Both the position numbers and the translations under genes were made by a program. A stretch of DNA of 64,000 nucleotides from a virus. The notes under the pieces are model-generated. The model was given only the letters and a program-made list of their open reading frames with translations. It did no database searches and was not told the origin of the DNA. This document shows positions 44,984 to 51,889 of this stretch, piece by piece (the first letter of the stretch is position 1; every line of letters starts with the position of its first letter). The stretch lies in IMG/VR virus record IMGVR_UViG_3300021424_000003, positions 55,345 through 119,344 of that record; one strand, given 5' to 3'.

Positions 44984-44992
44984 ATTTATCCG
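44977..44992. promoter_or_regulatory. palindromic site CGGATA-GATT-TATCCG upstream of the LexA-like gene
   Basis: A perfect 6-bp inverted repeat with a 4-bp spacer. Its core GATAGATTTATC recurs at 45364-45375, inverted at 50333-50344 and, with one mismatch, at 45658-45669. Candidate operator for the adjacent HTH protein. Confidence 0.55.
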
Positions 44993-45071
44993 GAAACCAA
45001 CCCGAGCCTATATGTGTCAGCAAGGCTGATACTTGTAGACTCAAGATTCACCCATCCTGAAAGGACACCAA

Positions 45072-45359
45072 ATGAGGCCAAAGAAGCCACGCCAGGGATA
45101 CCCCATTAGCTCACCAGAAGTCGCCAGACACGCTCTGCGCTACATTCTGGGGTATGTGAAAGAAAACGGGTTTGCGCCCAGCGTACGCGAAGTGGGGGCC
45201 TGTGTGGGCTATACCAGCTCCTCTACGGCCCACCTACTCATCCAGCATCTCATAGATGAGGGTTATGTCGAGATGAACCCCAAGATTGCTCGCTCCATCC
45301 GGGCGACAAAAGGGGGCGTAAAGCTGGCAACTAAGCGACCGGCGGCCAAACGCCCGTAA
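45072..45359 (+). CDS. LexA-type winged-HTH DNA-binding protein lacking a protease domain
   Basis: 95 aa. ILGYVKENGFAPSVREVG, then YTSSSTAHLLIQHLIDEGYVE, matches the LexA N-terminal DNA-binding domain. The autoproteolytic C-terminal domain is absent; a basic KRPAAKRP tail replaces it, so it cannot be switched off by RecA in the usual way. RBS AAAGGA. It lies beside the candidate origin and the repeated 12-bp sites, so it may regulate replication and early genes. Confidence 0.78.
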   Translation: MRPKKPRQGYPISSPEVARHALRYILGYVKENGFAPSVREVGACVGYTSSSTAHLLIQHLIDEGYVEMNPKIARSIRATKGGVKLATKRPAAKRP

Positions 45360-45363
45360 TTCC

Positions 45364-45379
45364 GATAGATTTATCCACA
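45364..45379 (+). promoter_or_regulatory. operator-like site fused to a DnaA box
   Basis: GATAGATTTATC (45364-45375) overlaps a perfect DnaA box TTATCCACA (45371-45379), five bases after the LexA-like stop codon. Binding of the two proteins would be mutually exclusive. Confidence 0.5.
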
Positions 45380-45433
45380 GGAGCTGAAATATCTGTCAAA
45401 ATTCTATTTGCCACAACGGCTAGGAGACAAAAA

Positions 45434-45616
45434 ATGACCTTACGTACACCAGAGGACAGAATCAAGACAGTTATCAGGCTGCTAAGGGAGTACAAAAACC
45501 CTATTGCGGATGCCTACATCTCTTACTACGAGAGAAATGGCGATTTGACACCCGAAATGCTCAATGGTGCAGAACGTCTGGAGCGAAATCTGGATAAGCA
45601 GCGACTAACCGGATGA
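45434..45616 (+). CDS. small hypothetical protein near the origin
   Basis: 60 aa, helical; RBS AGGAG. Contains EDRIKTVIRLLREYKNP and MLNGAERLERNLD. Not recognised. Confidence 0.6.
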   Translation: MTLRTPEDRIKTVIRLLREYKNPIADAYISYYERNGDLTPEMLNGAERLERNLDKQRLTG

Positions 45617-45657
45617 TGTCCGTTAAGCCAGAAACGAGAGTTTTCTAGGGGTGTTTG

Positions 45658-45787
45658 GATAAATCTAACAGAGAAAGTTTGGGGTCAAAAATTTGAAATT
45701 TGGCTCCCCCCCGTATTCTCAGTAAAACAGGAAAGTATGCGGGGCTCCCGAGGCAGTTATCCACAGTTATCCACAGGCTTATCCACA
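45658..45787. other. candidate replication origin with three DnaA boxes
   Basis: Three perfect TTATCCACA boxes in tandem at 45757-45765, 45767-45775 and 45779-45787, all in one orientation, plus a fourth at 45371. An 11/12 operator-like site is at 45658-45669, and AT-rich sequence (45658-45735) lies beside the boxes. No gene covers 45617-45845. The arrangement resembles a bacterial-type DnaA-dependent origin or DnaA-titration site. Confidence 0.65.
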
Positions 45788-45845
45788 GGGTCAAACACCG
45801 TGGAAATGCTTGACTCGACCATTCCATTCGTGTACCGTCGAAGGT

Positions 45846-46211
45846 ATGAGGACACACACCCTACACACCACCTACCACCCAACCACTCACCCACGGGCTA
45901 CCCGTATCAGGTGGGAAGCAACACCGAAGCACGCTCGCCGTCTCGCAGTTCGTCGCCGTCGCCGTATCGTGAAGGCGTTGCTCGCAGTCGCACTCGTTTA
46001 TTCATTCGTGTTCGTCATCGGCAAGGTAGTCGATAGCAAGTACGCCTATTCGTGTCCGTCTCTCACCGTGACCGTTCTAGGTGGCGACACACTTAGCAGT
46101 ATCACCGAAAGGTATTGCGAGGGACACACACTACAAGCGGCGTTCGACCTCGCAGACAAGCGAGGCTCGTCATTCATTCAGGTCGGCGACATTATCACGC
46201 TCGGCAACTAA
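45846..46211 (+). CDS. membrane-anchored LysM-domain protein
   Basis: 121 aa from ATG 45846. Basic N-terminus (RRLAVRRRRR), one membrane span (IVKALLAVALVYSFVFVIG), then a LysM-like domain (TVLGGDTLSSITERYC ... FIQVGDIITL). LysM binds peptidoglycan, so it probably sits at the cell envelope, perhaps for lysis or exclusion. First gene of an A+C-rich operon. Confidence 0.7.
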   Translation: MRTHTLHTTYHPTTHPRATRIRWEATPKHARRLAVRRRRRIVKALLAVALVYSFVFVIGKVVDSKYAYSCPSLTVTVLGGDTLSSITERYCEGHTLQAAFDLADKRGSSFIQVGDIITLGN

Positions 46212-46229
46212 GAGAGGTATGCTCGCACT

Positions 46230-46433
46230 ATGACTACACACACCGACACGCACGACAGGTTTCGCCAGTGCCCCCGTTGCCACGGTTTCATTCCGAACAA
46301 TGAGACACCGGGGGCATACCCCGGTGCTATCTCACGCCTAGACAACACGACCGAAGTGTGCTCATCGTGCGGTACGGAGGAAGCGATAGAACAATGGCAG
46401 GGGCAACTCGTGGACTGGCGTGCGACTAAGTGA
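46230..46433 (+). CDS. small zinc-ribbon protein
   Basis: 67 aa. CPRCHGFIPN and CSSCGTEEAIEQW form a four-cysteine zinc ribbon. I recall similar short proteins in many actinophages. Overlaps the next gene (GTGA). Confidence 0.65.
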   Translation: MTTHTDTHDRFRQCPRCHGFIPNNETPGAYPGAISRLDNTTEVCSSCGTEEAIEQWQGQLVDWRATK

Positions 46434-46984
46434 ACGACGCAGGCGACACGGGTACACCACGGGATACCCACACACCCACACCCCTACCCATCGACTTCAC
46501 TACCGATAACGATACGACACTCGACGCACTAGGCGCAGAAGTCGGCGGAGGCGTACGGGTATCTATTGGTTGGCGACACACTCGCACAGGTGACGCACCC
46601 GTATCAGTCACCATTTCACTACTAGATAGTGACGCACTAGGTACACCGTCACGCACTCGTGAACTCAACGGCAAGATACTACGCTCGCTAAGACTCGGCA
46701 CACTCATTCGTTCAGTCCGACGCAGTAGATACACACCACCAAGTATCACCGCAGGCAAGGTTGAGATACCCTCACACAAAGGTTCACGCACCACAGTTGA
46801 GATGCTCGCATACATAGCAACTCTTTATCGTGAGGCATACGCAAGAGGCGAACCGATACAGGCATACATAGCGAACCAAACAGGCAGACCACTATCTACC
46901 GCAGCGAAACTCATTATGAGAGCACGCAGGCAGGGACTACTAGGAGTCACCACCCGAGGCAGGTCAGGCGAGACAGAACTATGA
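46430..46984 (+). CDS. HTH-containing hypothetical protein
   Basis: 184 aa from GTG 46430. The disordered N-terminus leads to a beta region and a C-terminal helical YIATLYREAYARGEP, then GRPLSTAAKLIMRARRQGLL, an HTH pattern. Probably DNA-binding. Part of the A+C-rich operon. Confidence 0.6.
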   Translation: MNDAGDTGTPRDTHTPTPLPIDFTTDNDTTLDALGAEVGGGVRVSIGWRHTRTGDAPVSVTISLLDSDALGTPSRTRELNGKILRSLRLGTLIRSVRRSRYTPPSITAGKVEIPSHKGSRTTVEMLAYIATLYREAYARGEPIQAYIANQTGRPLSTAAKLIMRARRQGLLGVTTRGRSGETEL

Positions 46985-47319
46985 GAGATGAGGAAAGTGA
47001 AGCACACGACGAAACAGATGAGGAAAGTGAAGCACACGACGAAACAAAAGACAGACTGACTATCGAACTCACGATTAGGGAAGCCGAAGCATTAGAGGCA
47101 TTACTGAAAAGTCAGATGAGCGTTCTCAATAGGCGTATTCACGAAGGGCGACAGAAGCGTGACGGAAAGTATCTAATCTCACGCACGATACTGTCTAAGG
47201 TGAGTGACGCAGTAACCACACACAAGGCGGAAGAAATCATTAGTGGAAATGTCAATGACGCTATGTTACGCCTCGTAATGGAACTATGGTCGGAAGACGG
47301 CGGTATCTGGCGAGACTAA
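46981..47319 (+). CDS. hypothetical protein with duplicated acidic N-terminus
   Basis: 112 aa, ATGA overlap. The first 22 residues contain two copies of DEESEAHDET encoded by a perfect 30-bp tandem repeat. The rest is helical (LTIREAEALEALLKSQMSVL). Not recognised. Confidence 0.6.
   Translation: MRDEESEAHDETDEESEAHDETKDRLTIELTIREAEALEALLKSQMSVLNRRIHEGRQKRDGKYLISRTILSKVSDAVTTHKAEEIISGNVNDAMLRLVMELWSEDGGIWRD
46987..47046 (+). repeat. perfect 30-bp tandem duplication, in frame
   Basis: Units 46987-47016 and 47017-47046 are identical. It is the second exact in-frame 30-bp duplication in this window (see 9277-9336). Confidence 0.9.
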
Positions 47320-47497
47320 CGAATAGCAACAGAGGCGCACGGGTATCTACGGGTAAGTAACCAGTGCCACCGTTTCGCTAGTAGTACCACCACAACACCA
47401 CGCTAGTACCACCACCACCACACCATTAGGGGAAGCCACAGGCACCACGCAAGGATTAGAAGTCTGCCCGACACAAACATTCTCCAAGTAACGAAAG

Positions 47498-47555
47498 AGC
47501 CTCACCTATCGGAGTCTCGGGGGGCGAGACTACTACGATAGATGAGGCTTTTTCG
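47498..47555. terminator. bidirectional terminator between convergent operons
   Basis: AGCCTCA-C-CTATCG (47498-47511) pairs with CGATAG-A-TGAGGCT (ending 47549), followed by TTTTTCG on plus and preceded by CTTTCG on the minus reading. It separates the A+C-rich operon from ssb. The preceding gap (47320-47497) holds only short ACC-rich repeats. Confidence 0.75.
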
Positions 47556-47603
47556 TTTCTCACCGTAGCACACTCTCGGGTATGCCGTGACGGTCAAAAC
47601 CGG

Positions 47604-48071
47604 TCAGAAAGGTTCGTCGTCTGGAACGTTCGCAACACTCGCCATCGCAGGGCGACGACGCTGACCACTCGACGGCTGACCGCCACGGGTATTCGTATTG
47701 CCACCCTCGTTGTCTTGACGCTTGCGACGCTCGATACTTTCTAGCGAGAGACTATTCACCGCAATAGTTTCGGCGACAAACTCAACGGTGGAACGCTTGT
47801 TGCCTTCCTTGTCCTCGTATGAGCGTTGTTCCCAGCGTCCGGTCACGACCGCACCAACACCCTTTTCCAAGACTCGTGCCCCTGCCTCAGCGATGAACCG
47901 CCACGCAACGATGTTGAAGTATGAAACTTTTTCTTGTTTCTCACCAGCGTTGTCGTACCAGACATAGTTACACGCAATGGAAAATCCGAGGCGTGCCTGA
48001 CCTGATGTTGTAAATGTTAGTTCGGGGTCTTGTGTAACATTCCCGACCAATACTCCTGAACTGTTGTTCAT
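47604..48071 (-). CDS. ssb: single-stranded DNA-binding protein
   Basis: 155 aa from the ATG at 48071, with AAGGAGAG upstream; a longer frame is rejected. OB fold: GVLVGNVTQDPEL, VSYFNIVAWRFIAE, GAVVTGRW. A Gly/Gln/Arg-rich linker and the acidic tip DDEPF match bacterial SSB, which uses this tip to recruit replication partners. It coats ssDNA at phage forks. Confidence 0.93.
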   Translation of the reverse strand: MNNSSGVLVGNVTQDPELTFTTSGQARLGFSIACNYVWYDNAGEKQEKVSYFNIVAWRFIAEAGARVLEKGVGAVVTGRWEQRSYEDKEGNKRSTVEFVAETIAVNSLSLESIERRKRQDNEGGNTNTRGGQPSSGQRRRPAMASVANVPDDEPF

Positions 48072-48209
48072 TCTGTCTCTCTCCTTGTTTGAGGTACAGC
48101 CCCAACATACCAACCGTCGGTGACCAGCGCAACACGGGTTACCCACGGGTAACAATAAATCACCAGCGTTACGCGCGCGTATCAGTAAACGGGAGTAAGG
48201 TACGGGTCT

Positions 48210-48500
48210 ATGGCACAAACACCAGAAGAAATGACCAAAGAACAGAAAGCCGCTTTCCTTACGCTCGTGGAAGGGATAGCCAGTGGGTTCTACTACTTCC
48301 TCTTTGATGAAGAAACTATGGACGAAGAAGAAGGCACAGAACTAGGCGTAGATTGCGCTGAAATGGCGTTCCAAATCTGTCTCGCAATGGATGTCGACGT
48401 AATGGAAGTCAGGTCGGACACGGAGTTCGTCGTGAAGTTCGTTATGCCGGAGAACATAAATGACCACCTGAGCGAGAAGTTCGGCATAGGGTTCTTTTAG
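48210..48500 (+). CDS. acidic hypothetical protein
   Basis: 96 aa, net strongly acidic (DEETMDEEEGTELG). Divergent from ssb; GTAAGG-type RBS. Acidic DNA-mimic behaviour is possible but there is no motif to support it. Confidence 0.6.
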   Translation: MAQTPEEMTKEQKAAFLTLVEGIASGFYYFLFDEETMDEEEGTELGVDCAEMAFQICLAMDVDVMEVRSDTEFVVKFVMPENINDHLSEKFGIGFF

Positions 48501-48652
48501 AAATCTCCCCGCAGGGGTTGTGGAGCCCCGTTCTAGGCACTAGGGTATGGGGAGGTGCCAAATACTCCATTCCATTTATGGTAGTATTGAGAAACACCTC
48601 ATAGCCCACCCGATGGTAGGGCAGTCCGTATCCGCCGAGGCTTGGAGACAAC

Positions 48653-49882
48653 TTGACGAACAGACACCTTTCTCTCATTCCTGCCCTTTTTATCCTCGTC
48701 ACCACCTACGGGTGGGGTCAGGTTCAGGCGAAGGAGGGAGAGGGGGTCAGTCCGAAAACACCTAAGGTCGCCGTTACGACTGCCACACCGTCCACGGGCG
48801 AGGTTCAGGGGCAGGAATACCCATTAGACCTAAGCCCCTCGACCATACGCAGTCAAGCGGTCAGGCGACCCCACGCCCTACCGACCGACTCATTCTGGGA
48901 CGAGCTGGCACAATGCGAAACAGCGCAGGACTGGCAGAACGGCGGGCGCTATGCGGGCGGTCTCGGGATTATGACTGCCAGTCAGTTCCCGAAAGCGTCT
49001 ATGGGTACTTGGGAGCGGTTCGGGGGCGAGGAGTTCGCACCGTCCCCCGACAAGGCGACCCGCGCCGAACAAATAGAAGTCGCCAACCGTATTGCCGTCA
49101 AGGGTTGGAGCACTATCCACCACCGAGATAAAGACTGGGCAAAACGAAAAGGCATACCCGTCGTATGGCACTACAAGCGACCAGCAGTGGGTCTTACGGG
49201 TTGGGGTTGCTACAAATCGAAGTTCACGGGCAAATACAGAATGGCAAAACCGAAGTTGTATTACTACATAGACCACGAGAAAGTGCCGTTGTTCCAGTTC
49301 TCGTGGGGCGAGCAGAGTCACGCAACTCACGACCTACAAGTGCTCATAGGGGGCGTGAAGGTGGACAGCGTGTATGGAGAGAAAACACGCCAAGCGCACA
49401 TCGCCTACCTCAAAAAACACGGACTCTCCCGTGAGGGCGTTCCAAGTAAGCCGAAAAAGGAATGGCGCACGGGTTCCGTATCAACACAGTCAGCAAGCGA
49501 GACAATAAAGCGTTGCCCCCAATGGGAAAGAGCACTAAAAAAGTACGGCCTTCCAGTTAGTCGGTTTTCCTACATTATGTGGAGAGAGAGCCGATGCGAG
49601 CCGAAGGTAATCGGGTGGAACTACAAACCGGGTACCGGCTATTGGAGTTGTAAGAGAGTGCCTGCCGATAGATACAAGAAGTGTTCAGCCATTCATTCTT
49701 ACGACAGTGGGCTTCTACAAATCAACAGTTCGTGGAAAACGGTGACAGCGCAAGTGTGCGGTTCTCGATGGGGCGACCTAACCGTTCTACTAACGGTGGA
49801 ATGTAATCTACGGGTTGCTTCGTATCTCTACAATGAGGGCGGAGGAATAGATAACTGGGCAGCAACCAGCGGTCGCAACTAA
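48653..49882 (+). CDS. secreted muralytic protein: Rpf-like module plus lytic transglycosylase domain
   Basis: 409 aa, TTG start at 48653 behind GGAGACA. An N-terminal signal peptide (LSLIPALFILVTTYGWGQVQA). Residues about 80-150 resemble resuscitation-promoting-factor domains (FWDELAQCETAQDWQ...GGLGI). Residues about 295-409 resemble a lysozyme/SLT transglycosylase (FSYIMWRESRCEPKV, YDSGLLQINSSWK) with several cysteines. Both cut peptidoglycan glycan strands. The signal peptide suggests Sec export of the lysin or an envelope role. No holin is adjacent. Confidence 0.8.
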   Translation: MTNRHLSLIPALFILVTTYGWGQVQAKEGEGVSPKTPKVAVTTATPSTGEVQGQEYPLDLSPSTIRSQAVRRPHALPTDSFWDELAQCETAQDWQNGGRYAGGLGIMTASQFPKASMGTWERFGGEEFAPSPDKATRAEQIEVANRIAVKGWSTIHHRDKDWAKRKGIPVVWHYKRPAVGLTGWGCYKSKFTGKYRMAKPKLYYYIDHEKVPLFQFSWGEQSHATHDLQVLIGGVKVDSVYGEKTRQAHIAYLKKHGLSREGVPSKPKKEWRTGSVSTQSASETIKRCPQWERALKKYGLPVSRFSYIMWRESRCEPKVIGWNYKPGTGYWSCKRVPADRYKKCSAIHSYDSGLLQINSSWKTVTAQVCGSRWGDLTVLLTVECNLRVASYLYNEGGGIDNWAATSGRN

Positions 49883-50079
49883 ATGTGTCCAGCGTCTATT
49901 GCGACGCAGTAGTCAGCAACCGCCTGATACCTACGGGCTTCATCGTACAATGCGAGAGCGTCACGTAGTTTCTCTCGTCTGTAACCGTGAAGGACGACGA
50001 CCGTCTCGTCGTACTCCTCTAACTCACTTAGTAGTAATGAGTCATACAGTGCTTCGGCAGCATCTTTCCATTTGTCCAT
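49879..50079 (-). CDS. small hypothetical protein downstream of tRNAs
   Basis: 66 aa from ATG at 50079 (an alternative ATG at 50094 abuts tRNA-Ser). Helical and acidic (LLLSELEEYDETVVVL). No RBS is seen; translation may follow tRNA processing. Converges with the lysin gene by 4 bp. Confidence 0.45.
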   Translation of the reverse strand: MDKWKDAAEALYDSLLLSELEEYDETVVVLHGYRREKLRDALALYDEARRYQAVADYCVAIDAGHI

Positions 50080-50099
50080 AGACAAACGATACACTTTTG

Positions 50100-50187
50100 C
50101 GGAGAGAGAGGGATTTGAACCCCCGGTGGGCTACAAACCCACGCCTGTTTTCAAGACAGGTGCTTTCAGCCACTCAGCCATCTCTCC
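50100..50187 (-). tRNA. tRNA-Ser (UGA)
   Basis: Acceptor GGAGAGA/TCTCTCC, anticodon stem CCTGT/ACAGG with loop CTTGAAA (TGA), a long variable arm (about 20 nt) and T arm GGGGG/CCCTC region. Minus strand. Confidence 0.93.
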
Positions 50188-50217
50188 CGTCGCCGTTCTC
50201 GGGCGGGTCTATTTTAG

Positions 50218-50289
50218 AGCCCAGAGTCAGGATTGAACTGACGACCTACCGCTTACAAGGCGGTTGCTCTACCACTGAGCTATCGGGGC
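50218..50289 (-). tRNA. tRNA-Thr (UGU)
   Basis: Acceptor GCCCCGA/TCTGGGC with one mismatch, anticodon stem ACCGC/GCGGT with loop CTTGTAA (TGT). Minus strand, adjacent to tRNA-Ser. Confidence 0.92.
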
Positions 50290-50332
50290 TTCGTGTTGCC
50301 AAACTGTCCCTAGTAGGCTATCATTCGTTTCA

Positions 50333-50344
50333 GATAAATCTATC
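50333..50344. promoter_or_regulatory. operator-like site before the DUF932 gene
   Basis: GATAAATCTATC is the exact reverse complement of the site at 44979-44990 and 45364-45375. It lies just after a TATCAT -10-like element and 24 bp before the DUF932 start codon. Confidence 0.5.
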
Positions 50345-50368
50345 AGAACCGCAAGGAGGAGGCACACG

Positions 50369-51394
50369 ATGTCTCACGATTTGGAAATGGACGCAAAAGG
50401 GTTCGCAAGAATGGCTTATGCCGACAGGGAGATACCGTGGCACAGGCTCGGTACGCCAATGAAGGGACTACAAACAGCCGAGGCGATGCTGGCGGCGGCA
50501 CAGGCAGATTTCGATGTTGTTATCACGAATGTCGCAGCCGTGGACGCAGACGGGAACTTCATTCGCAACCCCGACGGTACGCCCGTACTGGTCAGAGATA
50601 GTCGGGCAACGGTACGGGTAAATCCTGACGGCTCTTTTGACGGTCTAGCGACAGTTGGCACACGGTATGTCGTTCAGCAGAACAGAGAGTGCTTGGACTA
50701 CGCCATCGCAGTTGTTGGGGCTTCTCGGGGTGACGCAGTAGTAGATACTGCCGGCGTGCTCGACGGGGGGAGGGAGTTCTTTTCCTCCCTTGACCTCGGC
50801 TCCCTGATTATCGACCCGAAAGGTATCAACGACAAAATCGAACGGTATTTGTTGGTGCGCAACGGTCACAACGGTAAAACTGCCATTACTTTCGCCAATA
50901 CAAGCATTCGTGCCGTATGTAAGAACACGGTACTGGCAGGAATAAACAACGCACAACGAGTGTTCACGGCTCGCCACACACGAAATGCGGAATACGCAAT
51001 AGAGGAGGCGCAGAATGTTCTGAACATCTCTACCGAATGGGCTAAGGACTTTGCTAATGCTGCCGAGAAAATGCTTTCCGTCTCTATGCCGAATGGAGCA
51101 ACACGCTTTGATTACTTCGTCAAGTCTATGTTTCCGGAAAAACCACAAGAAACAGATAGACAAAGGCGGAATAGGCAAAACAACGCCTCAATAGTCCGTG
51201 CCCTTTACGCCAATGAGCGCAACGGCGAGGGGTACGGGTACAACGGGTGGTCGGCATACAACGCCTATGTGGAATACCTTGACCATTACAGAGACGCAGG
51301 GGCAACAGAGCGAGCAATAGCATCTATGGACTCGAACTCGTCCACTACGCAAAAGAAACTGAAAGCACAGGAGTTCATACTTTCTTTCGCTTGA
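50369..51394 (+). CDS. DUF932 family phage/plasmid protein
   Basis: 341 aa with AAGGAGGAGG upstream. PWHRLGTPMKG near the N-terminus, LDLGSLIIDPKG, YLLVRNGHNGKTAITF and ANTSIRAVCKNTVL are the DUF932 (phage/plasmid-like TIGR03299) pattern. The family is common in actinophages, with unclear function; a DNA-metabolism role is usually supposed. The promoter carries the LexA-region palindrome. Confidence 0.88.
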   Translation: MSHDLEMDAKGFARMAYADREIPWHRLGTPMKGLQTAEAMLAAAQADFDVVITNVAAVDADGNFIRNPDGTPVLVRDSRATVRVNPDGSFDGLATVGTRYVVQQNRECLDYAIAVVGASRGDAVVDTAGVLDGGREFFSSLDLGSLIIDPKGINDKIERYLLVRNGHNGKTAITFANTSIRAVCKNTVLAGINNAQRVFTARHTRNAEYAIEEAQNVLNISTEWAKDFANAAEKMLSVSMPNGATRFDYFVKSMFPEKPQETDRQRRNRQNNASIVRALYANERNGEGYGYNGWSAYNAYVEYLDHYRDAGATERAIASMDSNSSTTQKKLKAQEFILSFA

Positions 51395-51460
51395 CATTTG
51401 ATGTTGATTTGTGCGGTTATTATTGTGTTGCCGACATTCGACAGGAACGGGGGCGAGAAA

Positions 51461-51889
51461 ATGGACTTTGATGACGAGTTTGATGAAAGTCCGCCGAATA
51501 GTCCTGATGAGATGGCTATTTGGCTCAGCGAGTTTATGAACGCTGCCGATAGTGCTGCCGATGTTTATCGGAACCACGTCGTTACTCTTATTGCGAACAA
51601 GGTCTACACGGATTTTGGTTATGAAGGCTTTTGCGAACTGATGGTTGCTATGGATAAAAAGGCTGGGTGGATTTCCGACATAATCATCGAGAACTCCGAC
51701 CTAGACGACATTATGTTCCAGAAGTACGGAACCTACGACCATCGTGTAATACACAAGGCTCGCAGTACCGAGGCTATTCAGGAACTAAATAAAAAAATCT
51801 GGCGTTTGCGCCGCAAATACGCTAGGGCAATAGTGGACGAACTTATGGTGGGCATAGAAAATCCCGGAGACACAACTCCCGCTTCCTAG
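51461..51889 (+). CDS. acidic hypothetical protein
   Basis: 142 aa from ATG 51461; an earlier TTG start is less likely. Acidic N-terminus (DFDDEFDESPP) then helical. Converges with the SNF2-like helicase gene by 4 bp. Not recognised. Confidence 0.55.
   Translation: MDFDDEFDESPPNSPDEMAIWLSEFMNAADSAADVYRNHVVTLIANKVYTDFGYEGFCELMVAMDKKAGWISDIIIENSDLDDIMFQKYGTYDHRVIHKARSTEAIQELNKKIWRLRRKYARAIVDELMVGIENPGDTTPAS

Noticed and set aside
50097-50462. 121-aa plus-strand frame across the Ser and Thr tRNAs
   Set aside because: Antisense of two well-formed tRNAs and overlapping the DUF932 start.
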